Assembly (NCBI GenBank): GCA_964036665.1 | Contig: OZ038531.1 | Location: 13,330,168-13,394,167, forward strand | Source: Gordius sp. MW1 | Taxonomy: Eukaryota; Nematomorpha; Gordioida; Gordea; Gordiidae | Reading direction: 5' to 3' | Length of the DNA: 64,000 nt | Shown: one piece after another, positions 22,550 to 36,678 of the stretch | Layout of the letters: the number at the start of each line of letters is the position of its first letter | Position numbering within the stretch: the first letter of the stretch is position 1 | Translations under genes and position numbers: made by a program | Notes under the pieces: generated by a model | Databases searched by the model: none | The model's input: only the letters and a program-made list of their open reading frames with translations | Told to the model about the DNA's origin: nothing

Positions 22550-25500
22550 CAACGTGAGTGCTTAATTTTTGAAAATGGCTCTATGCGATCATGATTTCAA
22601 AGTAATAGTTTTCAGATTCTGATAAATTTTTACTTGGGATCATAGAAACCACGTCTGAAAACGACAACTTTCATCGGATGAATACGGTTCAAAGAAAAAT
22701 ATGTGAAAAATTTTAAGGTAAAAATATTTATTTTTTTCGATTCTATGTGAAAGAGCGTAAAAAAATATATAAAAGTAAGCCAATTTGAGAATCCTATTAT
22801 CCTCGATTGACTTCCGCAAAGAGGTTTTAAGCTGCGAGAACTATCATTTTGACGAAAGACAACGTTTTATTTTTGCGATTAGTTTGTTGTATCGCAACGT
22901 GAGTGCTTAATTTTTCAAAAATGCACTATGCGATCATGATTTTAAAGTAATAGTTTTCTGATTCTGATAAATTTTTACTTTTTATCGTCGAAACCACGTC
23001 TGAAAACGACAACTTTCATCGGATGCATACGGTTCAAAGAAAAATATGTGAAAAATTTTAAGGTAAAAATTTTTATTTTTTTCGATTCTATGTGAAAGAG
23101 CGTAAAAAAATATATAAAAGTAAGCCAATTTGAGAATCCTATTATCCTCGATTGACTTCCGCAAAGAGGTTTTAAGCTGCGAGAACTTTCATTTTGACGA
23201 AAGACAACGTTTTATTTTTGCGATTAGTTTGTTGTATCGCAACGTGAGTGCTTAATTTTTCAAAAATGCACTATGCGATCATGATTTTAAAGTGATAGTT
23301 TTCTGATTCTGATAAATTTTTACTTTTTATCATCGAAACCACGTCTGAAAACGACAACTTTCATCGGATGCATACGGTTCAAAGAAAAATATGTGAAAAA
23401 TTTAGAGGTAAAATATTTATTTTTTTCGATTCTATGTGAAAGAGCATGAAATAATATACAAAAGTAAGCCAATTTGAGAATCCTATTATCCTCGATTGAC
23501 TTCTGAAAAGAGGTTTTAAGCTGCGAGAACTATCATTTTGACAAAAGACAACGTTTTATTGTTGCGATTAGTTTGTTGTACCGCAACGTGAGTGCTTAAT
23601 TTTTGAAAACTGCTCTATGCGATTATTATTTCAAAGTAATAGTTTTCTGATTCTGATAAATTTTGACTTTTTATCATGGAAACCACGTCTGAAAACGACA
23701 ACTTTCATCGGATGAATACGGTTCAAAGAAAAATATGTAAAAAATTTAGAGGTAAAATATTTATTTTTTTCGATTCTATGTGAAAGAGCATGAAATAATA
23801 TACAAAAGTAAGCCAATTTAAGAATCCTATTATCCTCGATTTACTTCCGAAAAGAGGTTTTAAGCTGCCAGAACTATTCATTTTGACAAAAGACAACGTT
23901 TTATTGTTGCGATTAGTTTGTTGTATCACAAAGTGAGTGCTTAATTTTTGAAAACTGCTCTATGCGATTATGATTTCAAAGTAATAGTTTTTAGATTCTG
24001 ATAAATTTTTACTTGGGATCATAGAAACCACGTCTGAAAACGACAACTTTCATCGGATGAATACGGTTCAAAGAAAAATATGTGAAAAATTTTGAGGTAA
24101 AAATATTTATTTTTTTCGATTCTATGTGAAAGAGCATGAAAAAATATATAAAAGTAAGCCAATTTGAGAATCCTATTATCCTCGATTGACTTCTGAAAAG
24201 AGGTTTTAAGCTGCGAGAATTATCATTTTGACAAAAGACAACGTTTTATTGTTGCGATTAGTTTGTTGTATCGCAACGTGAGTGCTTAATTTTTGAAAAC
24301 TGCTCTATGCGATTATGATTTCAAAGTAATAGTTTTCTGATTCTGATAAATTTTTACTTTTTATCATGGAAACCACGTCTGAAAACGACAACTTTCATCG
24401 GATGAATACGGTTCAAAGAAAAATATGTAAAAAATTTAGAGGTAAAATATTTATTTTTTTCGATTCTATGTGAAAGAGCATGAAAATATATATAAAAGTA
24501 AGCCAATTTGAGAATCCTATTATCCTCGATTGTCTTCCGAAAAGAGGTTTTAAGCTGCGAGAACTATCATTTTGACAAAAGACAACGTTTTATAGTTGCG
24601 ATTAGTTTGTTGTATCGCAACGTGAGTGCTTAATTTTTGAAAATGGCTCTATGCGATCATGATTTCAAAGTAATAGTTTTCAGATTCTGATAAATTTTTA
24701 CTTGGGATCATAGAAACCACGTCTGAAAACGAAAACTTTCATCGGATGAATACGGTTCAAAGAAAAATATGTGAAAAATTTTAAGGTAAAAATATTTATT
24801 TTTTTCGATTCTATGTGAAAGAGCGTAAAAAAATATATAAAAGTAAGCCAATTTGAGAATCCTATTATCCTCGATTGACTTCCGCAAAGAGGTTTTAAGC
24901 TGCGAGAACTATCATTTTGACGAAAGACAACGTTTTATTTTTGCGATTAGTTTGTTGTATCGCAACGTGAGTGCTTAATTTTTCAAAAATGCACTATGCG
25001 ATCATGATTTTAAAGTAATAGTTTTCTGATTCTGATAAATTTTTACTTTTTATCGTCGAAACCACGTCTGAAAACGACAACTTTCATCGGATGCATACGG
25101 TTCAAAGAAAAATATGTGAAAAATTTTAAGGTAAAAATTTTTATTTTTTTCGATTCTATGTGAAAGAGCGTAAAAAAATATATAAAAGTAAGCCAATTTG
25201 AGAATCCTATTATCCTCGATTGACTTCCGCAAAGAGGTTTTAAGCTGCGAGAACTTTCATTTTGACGAAAGACAACGTTTTATTTTTGCGATTAGTTTGT
25301 TGTATCGCAACGTGAGTGCTTAATTTTTCAAAAATGCACTATGCGATCATGATTTTAAAGTGATAGTTTTCTGATTCTGATAAATTTTTACTTTTTATCA
25401 TCGAAACCACGTCTGAAAACGACAACTTTCATCGGATGCATACGGTTCAAAGAAAAATATGTGAAAAATTTAGAGGTAAAATATTTATTTTTTTCGATTC

Positions 25501-27030
25501 TATGTGAAAGAGCATGAAATAATATACAAAAGTAAGCCAATTTGAGAATCCTATTATCCTCGATTGACTTCTGAAAAGAGGTTTTAAGCTGCGAGAACTA
25601 TCATTTTGACAAAAGACAACGTTTTATTGTTGCGATTAGTTTGTTGTACCGCAACGTGAGTGCTTAATTTTTGAAAACTGCTCTATGCGATTATTATTTC
25701 AAAGTAATAGTTTTCTGATTCTGATAAATTTTGACTTTTTATCATGGAAACCACGTCTGAAAACGACAACTTTCATCGGATGAATACGGTTCAAAGAAAA
25801 ATATGTAAAAAATTTAGAGGTAAAATATTTATTTTTTTCGATTCTATGTGAAAGAGCATGAAATAATATACAAAAGTAAGCCAATTTAAGAATCCTATTA
25901 TCCTCGATTTACTTCCGAAAAGAGGTTTTAAGCTGCCAGAACTATTCATTTTGACAAAAGACAACGTTTTATTGTTGCGATTAGTTTGTTGTATCACAAA
26001 GTGAGTGCTTAATTTTTGAAAACTGCTCTATGCGATTATGATTTCAAAGTAATAGTTTTTAGATTCTGATAAATTTTTACTTGGGATCATAGAAACCACG
26101 TCTGAAAACGACAACTTTCATCGGATGAATACGGTTCAAAGAAAAATATGTGAAAAATTTTGAGGTAAAAATATTTATTTTTTTCGATTCTATGTGAAAG
26201 AGCATGAAAAAATATATAAAAGTAAGCCAATTTGAGAATCCTATTATCCTCGATTGACTTCTGAAAAGAGGTTTTAAGCTGCGAGAATTATCATTTTGAC
26301 AAAAGACAACGTTTTATTGTTGCGATTAGTTTGTTGTATCGCAACGTGAGTGCTTAATTTTTGAAAACTGCTCTATGCGATTATGATTTCAAAGTAATAG
26401 TTTTCTGATTCTGATAAATTTTTACTTTTTATCATGGAAACCACGTCTGAAAACGACAACTTTCATCGGATGAATACGGTTCAAAGAAAAATATGTAAAA
26501 AATTTAGAGGTAAAATATTTATTTTTTTCGATTCTATGTGAAAGAGCATGAAAATATATATAAAAGTAAGCCAATTTGAGAATCCTATTATCCTCGATTG
26601 TCTTCCGAAAAGAGGTTTTAAGCTGCGAGAACTATCATTTTGACAAAAGACAACGTTTTATAGTTGCGATTAGTTTGTTGTATCGCAACGTGAGTGCTTA
26701 ATTTTTGAAAATGGCTCTATGCGATCATGATTTCAAAGTAATAGTTTTCAGATTCTGATAAATTTTTACTTGGGATCATAGAAACCACGTCTGAAAACGA
26801 AAACTTTCATCGGATGAATACGGTTCAAAGAAAAATATGTGAAAAATTTTAAGGTAAAAATATTTATTTTTTTCGATTCTATGTGAAAGAGCGTAAAAAA
26901 ATATATAAAAGTAAGCCAATTTGAGAATCCTATTATCCTCGATTGACTTCCGCAAAGAGGTTTTAAGCTGCGAGAACTATCATTTTGACGAAAGACAACG
27001 TTTTATTTTTGCGATTAGTTTGTTGTATCG
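22550..27030 (+). repeat. Array zone I: 2,068-bp (six-monomer) tandem duplication
   Basis: Monomer starts are 22550, 22895, 23240, 23584, 23929, 24274, then 24618, 24963, 25308, 25652, 25997, 26342 and a further 26686. The type order 3,1,1,2,2,2 is seen twice, then 3. From about 22,670 to 27,030 the text repeats at offset 2,068. Markers present in both copies are AAATTTTTATTTTTTTCG, GAGAACTTTCATTTTGACG, AAAGTGATAG, GTACCGCAACG, AATAATATACAAAAG, ATCACAAAGTG, GAGAATTATC and CGATTGTCTTCCG. Near the left edge GACAACTTT (22674) versus GAAAACTTT (24730) marks the limit. CAACATGAG and TCATCG mark the right limit. Confidence 0.93.
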
Positions 27031-30000
27031 CAACATGAGTGCTTAATTTTTCAAAAATGCACTATGCGATCATGATTTTAAAGTAATAGTTTTCTGATTC
27101 TGATAAATTTTTACTTTTTATCATCGAAACCACGTCTGAAAACAACAACTTTCATCGGATGCATACGGTAGAAAGAAAAATATGTGAAAAATTTTGAGGT
27201 AAAAATATTAATTTTTTTCGATTCTATGTGAAAGAGCATGAAAAAATATATAAAAGTAAGCCAATTTGAGAATCCTATTATCCTCGATTGACTTCTGAAA
27301 AGAGGTTTTAAGCTGCGAGAACTATCATTTTGACAAAAGACAACGTTTTATTGTTGCGATTAGTTTGTTGTATCGCAACGTGAGTGCTTAATTTTTCAAA
27401 AATGCACTATGCGATTATGATTTCAAAGTAATAGTTTTCTGATTCTGATAAATTTTTACTTTTTATCATGGAAACCACGTCTGAAAACGACAACTTTCAT
27501 CGGATGAATACGGTTCAAAGAAAAATATGTAAAAAATTTAGAGGTAAAATATTTATTTTTTTCGATTCTATGTGAAAGAGCATGAAAATATATATAAAAG
27601 TAAGCCAATTTGAGAATCCTATTATCCTCGATTGTCTTCCGAAAAGAGGTTTTAAGCTGCGAGAACTATCATTTTGACAAAAGACAACGTTTTATAGTTG
27701 CGATTAGTTTGTTGTATCGCAACGTGAGTGCTTAATTTTTGAAAATGGCTCTATGCGATCATGATTTCAAAGTAATAGTTTTCAGATTCTGATAAATTTT
27801 TACTTGGGATCATAGAAACCACGTCTGAAAACGAAAACTTTCATCGGATGAATACGGTTCAAAGAAAAATATGTGAAAAATTTTAAGGTAAAAATATTTA
27901 TTTTTTTCGATTCTATGTGAAAGAGCGTAAAAAAATATATAAAAGTAAGCCAATTTGAAAATCCTATTATCCTCGATTGACTTCCGCAAAGAGGTTTTAA
28001 GCTGCGAGAACTATCATTTTGACGAAAGACAACGTTTTATTTTTGCGATTAGTTTGTTGTATCGCAACGTGAGTGCTTAATTTTTCAAAAATGCACTATG
28101 CGATCATGATTTTAAAGTAATAGTTTTCTGATTCTGATAAATTTTTACTTTTTATCATCGAAACCACGTCTGAAAACAACAACTTTCATCGGATGCATAT
28201 TATAGAAAGAAAAATATGTGAAAAATTTTGAGGTAAAAATATTTATTTTTTTCGCTTCTATGTGAAAGAGCATGAAAAAATATATAAAAGTAAGTCAATT
28301 TGAGAATCCTATTATCCTCGATTGACTTCTGAAAAGAGGTTTTAAGCTGCGAGAACTATCATTTTGACAAAAGACAACGTTTTATTGTTGCGATTAGTTT
28401 GTTGTATCGCAACGTGAGTGCTTAATTTTTGAAAACTGCTCTATGCGATTATGATTTCAAAGTAATAGTTTTCTGATTCTGATAAATTTTTACTTTTTAT
28501 CATGGAAACCACGCCTGAAAACGACAACTTTCATCGGATGAATACGGTTCAAAGAAAAATATGTAAAAAATTTAGAGGTAAAATATTTATTTTTTTCGAT
28601 TCTATGTGAAAGAGCATGAAAATATATATAAAAGTAAGCCAATTTGAGAATCCTATTATCCTCGATTGACTTCCGAAAAGAGGTTTTAAGCTGCGAGAAC
28701 TATCATTTTGACAAAAGACAACGTTTTATAGTTGCGATTAGTTTGTTGTATCGCAACGTGAGTGCTTAATTTTTGAAAATGGCTCTATGCGATCATGATT
28801 TCAAAGTAATAGTTTTCAGATTCTGATAAATTTTTACTTGGGATCATAGAAACCACGTCTGAAAACGACAACTTTCATCGGATGAATACGGTTCAAAGAA
28901 AAATATGTGAAAAATTTTGAGGTAAAAATATTTATTTTTTTCGCTTCTATGTGAAAGAGCATGAAAAAATATATAAAAGTAAGTCAATTTGAGAATCCTA
29001 TTATCCTCGATTGACTTCCGAAAAGAGGTTTTAAGCTGCGAGAACTATCATTTTGACAAAAGACAACGTTTTATAGTTGCGATTAGTTTGTTGTATCGCA
29101 ACGTGAGTGCTTAATTTTTGAAAACTGCTCTATGCGATTATGATTTCAAAGTAATAGTTTTCTAATTCTGATAAATTTTTACTTTTTATCATGGAAACCA
29201 CGTGTGAAAACGACAACTTTCATCGGATGAATACGGTTCAAAGAAAAATATGTAAAAAATTTAGAGGTAAAATATTTATTTTTTTCGATTCTATGTGAAA
29301 GAGCATGAAAATATATATAAAAGTAAGCCAATTTGAGAATCCTATTATCCTCGATTGACTTCCGAAAAGAGGTTTTAAGCTGCGAGAACTATCATTTTGA
29401 CAAAAGACAACGTTTTATAGTTGCGATTAGTTTGTTGTATCGCAACGTGAGTGCTTAATTTTTGAAAATGGCTCTATGCGATCATGATTTCAAAGTAATA
29501 GTTTTCAGATTCTGATAAATTTTTACTTGGGATCATAGAAACCACGTCTGAAAACGACAACTTTCATCGGATGAATACGGTTCAAAGAAAAATATGTGAA
29601 AAATTTTAAGGTAAAAATATTTATTTTTTTCGATTCTATGTGAAAGAGCGTAAAAAAATATATAAAAGTAAGCCAATTTGAGAATCCTATTATCCTCGAT
29701 TGACTTCCGCAAAGAGGTTTTAAGCTGCGAGAACTATCATTTTGACGAAAGACAACGTTTTATTTTTGCGATTAGTTTGTTGTATCGCAACGTGAGTGCT
29801 TAATTTTTCAAAAATGCACTATGCGATCATGATTTTAAAGTAATAGTTTTCTGATTCTGATAAATTTTTACTTTTTATCGTCGAAACCACGTCTGAAAAC
29901 GACAACTTTCATCGGATGCATACGGTAGAAAGAAAAATATGTGAAAAATTTTGAGGTAAAAATATTAATTTTTTTCGATTCTATGTGAAAGAGCATGAAA

Positions 30001-32200
30001 AAATATATAAAAGTAAGCCAATTTGAGAATCCTATTATCCTCGATTGACTTCTGAAAAGAGGTTTTAAGCTGCGAGAACTATCATTTTGACAAAAGACAA
30101 CGTTTTATTGTTGCGATTAGTTTGTTGTATCGCAACGTGAGTGCTTAATTTTTGAAAACTGCTCTATGCGATTATGATTTCAAAGTAATAGTTTTCTAAT
30201 TCTGATAAATTTTTACTTTTTATCATGGAAACCACGTGTGAAAACGACAACTTTCATCGGATGAATACGGTTCAAAGAAAAATATGTAAAAAATTTAGAG
30301 GTAAAATATTTATTTTTTTCGATTCTATGTGAAAGAGCATGAAAATATATATAAAAGTAAGCCAATTTGAGAATCCTATTATCCTCGATTGACTTCCGAA
30401 AAGAGGTTTTAAGCTGCGAGAACTATCATTTTGACAAAAGACAACGTTTTATAGTTGCGATTAGTTTGTTGTATCGCAACGTGAGTGCTTAATTTTTGAA
30501 AATGGCTCTATGCGATCATGATTTCAAAGTAATAGTTTTCAGATTCTGATAAATTTTTACTTGGGATCATAGAAACCACGTCTGAAAACGACAACTTTCA
30601 TCGGATGAATACGGTTCAAAGAAAAATATGTGAAAAATTTTGAGGTAAAATATTTATTTTTTTCGATTCTATGTGAAAGAGCATGAAAATATATATAAAA
30701 GTAAGCCAATTTGAGAATCCTATTATCCTCGATTGACTTCCGCAAAGAGGTTTTAAGCTGCGAGAACTATCATTTTGACGAAAGACAACGTTTTATTTTT
30801 GCGATTAGTTTGTTGTATCGCAACGTGAGTGCTTAATTTTTCAAAAATGCACTATGCGATCATGATTTTAAAGTAATAGTTTTCTGATTCTGATAAATTT
30901 TTACTTTTTATCATCGAAACCACGTCTGAAAACAACAACTTTCATCGGATGCATATTATAGAAAGAAAAATATGTGAAAAATTTTGAGGTAAAAATATTA
31001 ATTTTTTTCGATTCTATGTGAAAGAGCATGAAAAAATATATAAAAGTAAGCCAATTTGAGAATCCTATTATCCTCGATTGACTTCCGAAAAGAGGTTTTA
31101 AGCTGCGAGAACTATCATTTTGACAAAAGACAACGTTTTATAGTTGCGATTAGTTTGTTGTATCGCAACGTGAGTGCTTAATTTTTGAAAATGGCTCTAT
31201 GCGATCATGATTTCAAAGTAATAGTTTTCAGATTCTGATAAATTTTTACTTGGGATCATAGAAACCACGTCTGAAAACGACAACTTTCATCGGATGAATA
31301 CGGTTCAAAGAAAAATATGTGAAAAATTTTGAGGTAAAAATATTTATTTTTTTCGCTTCTATGTGAAAGAGCATGAAAAAATATATAAAAGTAAGTCAAT
31401 TTGAGAATCCTATTATCCTCGATTGACTTCCGAAAAGAGGTTTTAAGCTGCGAGAACTATCATTTTGACAAAAGACAACGTTTTATAGTTGCGATTAGTT
31501 TGTTGTATCGCAACGTGAGTGCTTAATTTTTGAAAATGGCTCTATGCGATCATGATTTCAAAGTAATAGTTTTCAGATTCTGATAAATTTTTACTTGGGA
31601 TCATAGAAACCACGTCTGAAAACGACAACTTTCATCGGATGAATACGGTTCAAAGAAAAATATGTGAAAAATTTTAAGGTAAAAATATTTATTTTTTTCG
31701 ATTCTATGTGAAAGAGCGTAAAAAAATATATAAAAGTAAGCCAATTTGAGAATCCTATTATCCTCGATTGACTTCCGCAAAGAGGTTTTAAGCTGCGAGA
31801 ACTATCATTTTGACGAAAGACAACGTTTTATTTTTGCGATTAGTTTGTTGTATCGCAACGTGAGTGCTTAATTTTTCAAAAATGCACTATGCGATCATGA
31901 TTTTAAAGTAATAGTTTTCTGATTCTGATAAATTTTTACTTTTTATCGTCGAAACCACGTCTGAAAACGACAACTTTCATCGGATGCATACGGTAGAAAG
32001 AAAAATATGTGAAAAATTTTGAGGTAAAAATATTAATTTTTTTCGATTCTATGTGAAAGAGCATGAAAAAATATATAAAAGTAAGCCAATTTGAGAATCC
32101 TATTATCCTCGATTGACTTCTGAAAAGAGGTTTTAAGCTGCGAGAACTATCATTTTGACAAAAGACAACGTTTTATTGTTGCGATTAGTTTGTTGTATCG
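27031..32200 (+). repeat. Array zone J: trimeric higher-order repeats
   Basis: Monomer starts are 27031, 27376, 27720, 28065, 28410, 28754, 29099, 29443, 29788, 30133, 30477, 30821, 31166, 31511 and 31856. Types are 1,1/2,3,1,2,3,2,3,1,2,3,1,3,3,1. Trimers 2-3-1 start at 29099 and 30133, 1,034 bp apart, and share TCTAATTCTG and CACGTGTG. GCATATTATAG links 28065 with 30821. CGCTTCTATG links 28754, 31166 and 35300. These private marks show local shuffling of whole monomers. Confidence 0.88.
27376..27719 (+). repeat. Chimeric monomer, type 1 into type 2, in the trimer's first position
   Basis: The head reads TCAAAAATGCACTATGCG (type 1) followed by ATTATGATTTC and TTTATCATGG (type 2), with the switch at about 27408-27414. 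It stands where a type 2 member is expected in the 2-3-1 trimer. Its tail, CGATTGTCTTCCG, matches 24274 and 26342, supporting a converted type 2 monomer. Confidence 0.82.
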
Positions 32201-34955
32201 CAACGTGAGTGCTTAATTTTTGAAAACTGCTCTATGCGATTATGATTTCAAAGTAATAGTTTTCTGATTCTGATAAATTTTTACTTTTTATCATGGAAAC
32301 CACGTGTGAAAACGACAACTTTCATCGGATGAATACGGTTCAAAGAAAAATATGTAAAAAATTTAGAGGTAAAATATTTATTTTTTTCGATTCTATGTGA
32401 AAGAGCATGAAAATATATATAAAAGTAAGCCAATTTGAGAATCCTATTATCCTCGATTGACTTCCGAAAAGAGGTTTTAAGCTGCGAGAACTATCATTTT
32501 GACAAAAGACAACGTTTTATAGTTGCGAAGTTTGTTGTATTGCAACGTGAGTGCTTAATTTTTGAAAATGGCTCTATGCGATCATGATTTCAAAGTAATA
32601 GTTTTCAGATTCTGATAAATTTTTACTTGGGATCATAGAAACCACGTCTTAAAACGACAACTTTCATCGGATGAATACGGTTCAAAGAAAAATATGTGAA
32701 AAATTTTGAGGTAAAAATATTTATTTTTTTCGATTCTATGTGAAAGAGCGTAAAAAAATATATAAAAGTAAGCCAATTTGAGAATCCTATTATCCTCGAT
32801 TGACTTCCGCAAAGAGGTTTTAAGCTGCGAGAACTATCATTTTGACAAAAGACAACGTTTTATTGTTGCGATTAGTTTGTTGTATCGCAACGTGAGTGCT
32901 TAGTTTTTCAAAAATGCATTATGTGATCATGATTTCAAAGTAATAGTTTTCAGATTCTGATAAATTTTTACTTGGGATCATAGAAACCATGTCTGAAAAC
33001 GACACCTTTCATCGGATGCATACGGTAGAAAGAAAAATATGTGAAAATTTTGAGGTAAAAATATTAATTTTTTTCGATTCTATGTAAAAGAGCATGAAAA
33101 AATATATAAAAGTAAGCCAATTCGAGAATCCTATTATCCTCGATTTACTTCCGAAAAGAGGTTTTAAGCTGCGAGAACTATCATTTTGACAAAAGACAAC
33201 GTTTTATTGTTGCGATTAGTTTGTTGTATCGCAACGTGAGTGCTTAATTTTTGAAAATGGCTCTATGCGATCATGATTTCAAAGTAATAGTTTTCAGATT
33301 CTGATAAATTTTTACTTGGGATCATAGAAACCACGTCTGAAAACGACAACTTTCATCGGATGAATACGGTTCAAAGAAAAATATGTGAAAAATTTTAAGG
33401 TAAAAATATTTATTTTTTTCGATTCTATGTGAAAGAGCGTAAAAAAATATATAAAAGTAAGCCAATTTGAGAATCCTATTATCCTCGATTGACTTCCGCA
33501 AAGAGGTTTTAAGCTGCGAGAACTATCATTTTGACGAAAGACAACGTTTTATTTTTGCGATTAGTTTGTTGTATCGCAACGTGAGTGCTTAATTTTTGAA
33601 AATGGCTCTATGCGATCATGATTTCAAAGTAATAGTTTTCAGATTCTGATAAATTTTTACTTGGGATCATAGAAACCACGTCTGAAAACGACAACTTTCA
33701 TCGGATGAATACGGTTCAAAGAAAAATATGTGAAAAATTTTGAGGTAAAAATATTTATTTTTTTCGATTCTATGTGAAAGAGCATGAAAAAATATATAAA
33801 AGTAAGTCAATTTGAGAATCCTATTATCCTCGATTGACTTCTGAAAAGAGGTTTTAAGCTGCGAGAACTATCATTTTGACAAAAGACAACGTTTTATTGT
33901 TGCGATTAGTTTGTTGTATCGCAACGTGACTGCTTAATTTTTGAAAACTGCTCTATGCGATTATGATTTCAAAGTAATAGTTTTCTGATTCTGATAAATT
34001 TTTACTTTTTATCATGGAAACCACGCCTGAAAACGACAACTTTCATCGGATGAATACGGTTCAAAGAAAAATATGTAAAAAATTTAGAGGTAAAATATTT
34101 ATTTTTTTCGATTCTATGTGAAAGAGCATGAAAATATATATAAAAGTAAGCCAATTTGAGAATCCTATTATCCTCGATTGACTTCCGAAAAGAGGTTTTA
34201 AGCTGCGAGAACTATCATTTTGACAAAAGACAACGTTTTATAGTTGCGATTAGTTTGTTGTATCGCAACGTGAGTGCTTAATTTTTGAAAATGGCTCTAT
34301 GCGATCATGATTTCAAAGTAATAGTTTTCAGATTCTGATAAATTTTTACTTGGGATCATAGAAACCACGTCTGAAAACGACAACTTTCATCGGATGAATA
34401 CGGTTCAAAGAAAAATATGTGAAAAATTTTAAGGTAAAAATATTTATTTTTTTCGATTCTATGTGAAAGAGCGTAAAAAAATATATAAAAGTAAGCCAAT
34501 TTGAGAATCCTATTATCCTCGATTGACTTCCGCAAAGAGGTTTTAAGCTGCGAGAACTATCATTTTGACGAAAGACAACATTTTATTTTTGCGATTAGTT
34601 TGTTGTATCGCAACGTGAGTGCTTAATTTTTCAAAAATGCACTATGCGATCATGATTTTAAAGTAATAGTTTTCTGATTCTGATAAATTTTTACTTTTTA
34701 TCGTCGAAACCACGTCTGAAAACGACAACTTTCATCGGATGCATACGGTAGAAAGAAAAATATGTGAAAAATTTTGAGGTAAAAATATTAATTTTTTTCG
34801 ATTCTATGTGAAAGAGCATGAAAAAATATATAAAAGTAAGCCAATTTGAGAATCCTATTATCCTCGATTGACTTCTGAAAAGAGGTTTTAAGCTGCGAGA
34901 ACTATCATTTTGACAAAAGACAACGTTTTATTGTTGCGATTAGTTTGTTGTATCG
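32201..34955 (+). repeat. Eight-monomer block, copy 1
   Basis: Monomer starts are 32201 (342 bp), 32543, 32888, 33232, 33577, 33922, 34266 and 34611. Types are 2,3,4,3,3,2,3,1. The same order recurs at 36679-39426, offset 4,478 bp (13 monomers), falling to 4,473 after a 5-base loss in copy 2. Markers are CACGTGTG with GCGAAGTTTG in the first member, CACGTCTTAAAAC in the second, CAATTCGAG in the third and CACGCCTG in the sixth. A difference is ATTGCAACG at 32539 versus ATCGCAACG in copy 2. Confidence 0.9.
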
Positions 34956-36678
34956 CAACGTGAGTGCTTAATTTTTGAAAACTGCTCTATGCGATTATTA
35001 TTTCAAAGTAATAGTTTTCTGATTCTGATAAATTTTTACTTTTTATCATGGAAACCACGTCTGAAAACGACAACTTTCATCGGATGAATACGGTTCAAAG
35101 AAAAATATGTAAAAAATTTAGAGGTAAAATATTTGTTTTTTTCGATTCTATGTGAAAGAGCATGAAAATATATATAAAAGTAAGCCAATTTGAGAATCCT
35201 ATTATCCTCGATTGACTTCCGAAAAGAGGTTTTAAGCTGCGAGAACTATCATTTTGACAAAAGACAACGTTTTATAGTTGCGATTAGTTTGTTGTATCGC
35301 AACGTGAGTGCTTAATTTTTGAAAATGGCTCTATGCGATCATGATTTCAAAGTAATAGTTTTCAGATTCTGATAAATTTTTACTTGGGATCATAGAAACC
35401 ACGTCTGAAAACGACAACTTTCATCGGATGAATACGGTTCAAAGAAAAATATGTGAAAAATTTTGAGGTAAAAATATTTATTTTTTTCGCTTCTATGTGA
35501 AAGAGCATGAAAAAATATATAAAAGTAAGTCAATTTGAGAATCCTATTATCCTCGATTGACTTCTGAAAAGAGGTTTTAAGCTGCGAGAACTATCATTTT
35601 GACAAAAGACAACGTTTTATTGTTGCGATTAGTTTGTTGTATCGCAACGTGAGTGCTTAATTTTTGAAAACTGCTCTATGCGATTATGATTTCAAAGTAA
35701 TAGTTTTCTGATTCTGATAAATTTTTACTTTTTATCATGGAAACCACGCCTGAAAACGACAACTTTCATCGGATGAATACGGTTCAAAGAAAAATATGTA
35801 AAAAATTTAGAGGTAAAATATTTATTTTTTTCGATTCTATGTGAAAGAGCATGAAAATATATATAAAAGTAAGCCAATTTGAGAATCCTATTATCCTCGA
35901 TTGACTTCCGAAAAGAGGTTTTAAGCTGCGAGAACTATCATTTTGACAAAAGACAACGTTTTATAGTTGCGATTAGTTTGTTGTATCGCAACGTGAGTGC
36001 TTAATTTTTGAAAATGGCTCTATGCGATCATGATTTCAAAGTAATAGTTTTCAGATTCTGATAAATTTTTACTTGGGATCATAGAAACCACGTCTGAAAA
36101 CGACAACTTTCATCGGATGAATACGGTTCAAAGAAAAATATGTGAAAAATTTTAAGGTAAAAATATTTATTTTTTTCGATTTTATGTGAAAGAGCGTAAA
36201 AAAATATATAAAAGTAAGCCAATTTGAGAATCCTATTATCCTCGATTGACTTCCGCAAAGAGGTTTTAAGCTGCGAGAACTATCATTTTGACGAAAGACA
36301 ACGTTTTATTTTTGCGATTAGTTTGTTGTATCGCAACGTGAGTGCTTAATTTTTCAAAAATGCACTATGCGATCATGATTTTAAAGTAATAGTTTTCTGA
36401 TTCTGATAAATTTTTACTTTTTATCGTCGAAACCACGTCTGAAAACGACAACTTTCATCGGATGCATACGGTAGAAAGAAAAATATGTGAAAAATTTTGA
36501 GGTAAAAATATTAATTTTTTCCGATTCTAGGTGAAAGAGCATGAAAAAATATATAAAAGTAAGCCAATTTGAGAATCCTATTATCCTCGATTGACTTCTG
36601 AAAAGAGGTTTTAAGCTGCGAGAACTATCATTTTGACAAAAGACAACGTTTTATTGTTGCGATTAGTTTGTTGTATCG
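34956..36678 (+). repeat. Five-monomer spacer between the two eight-monomer blocks
   Basis: Monomer starts are 34956, 35300, 35645, 35989 and 36334, types 2,3,2,3,1. The last three (a 2-3-1 trimer with CACGCCTG) repeat 33922-34955 at offset 1,723 bp. The segment is therefore itself derived from the end of the eight-monomer block plus two other monomers. The 35300 member carries the CGCTTCTATG mark also seen at 28754 and 31166. Confidence 0.87.
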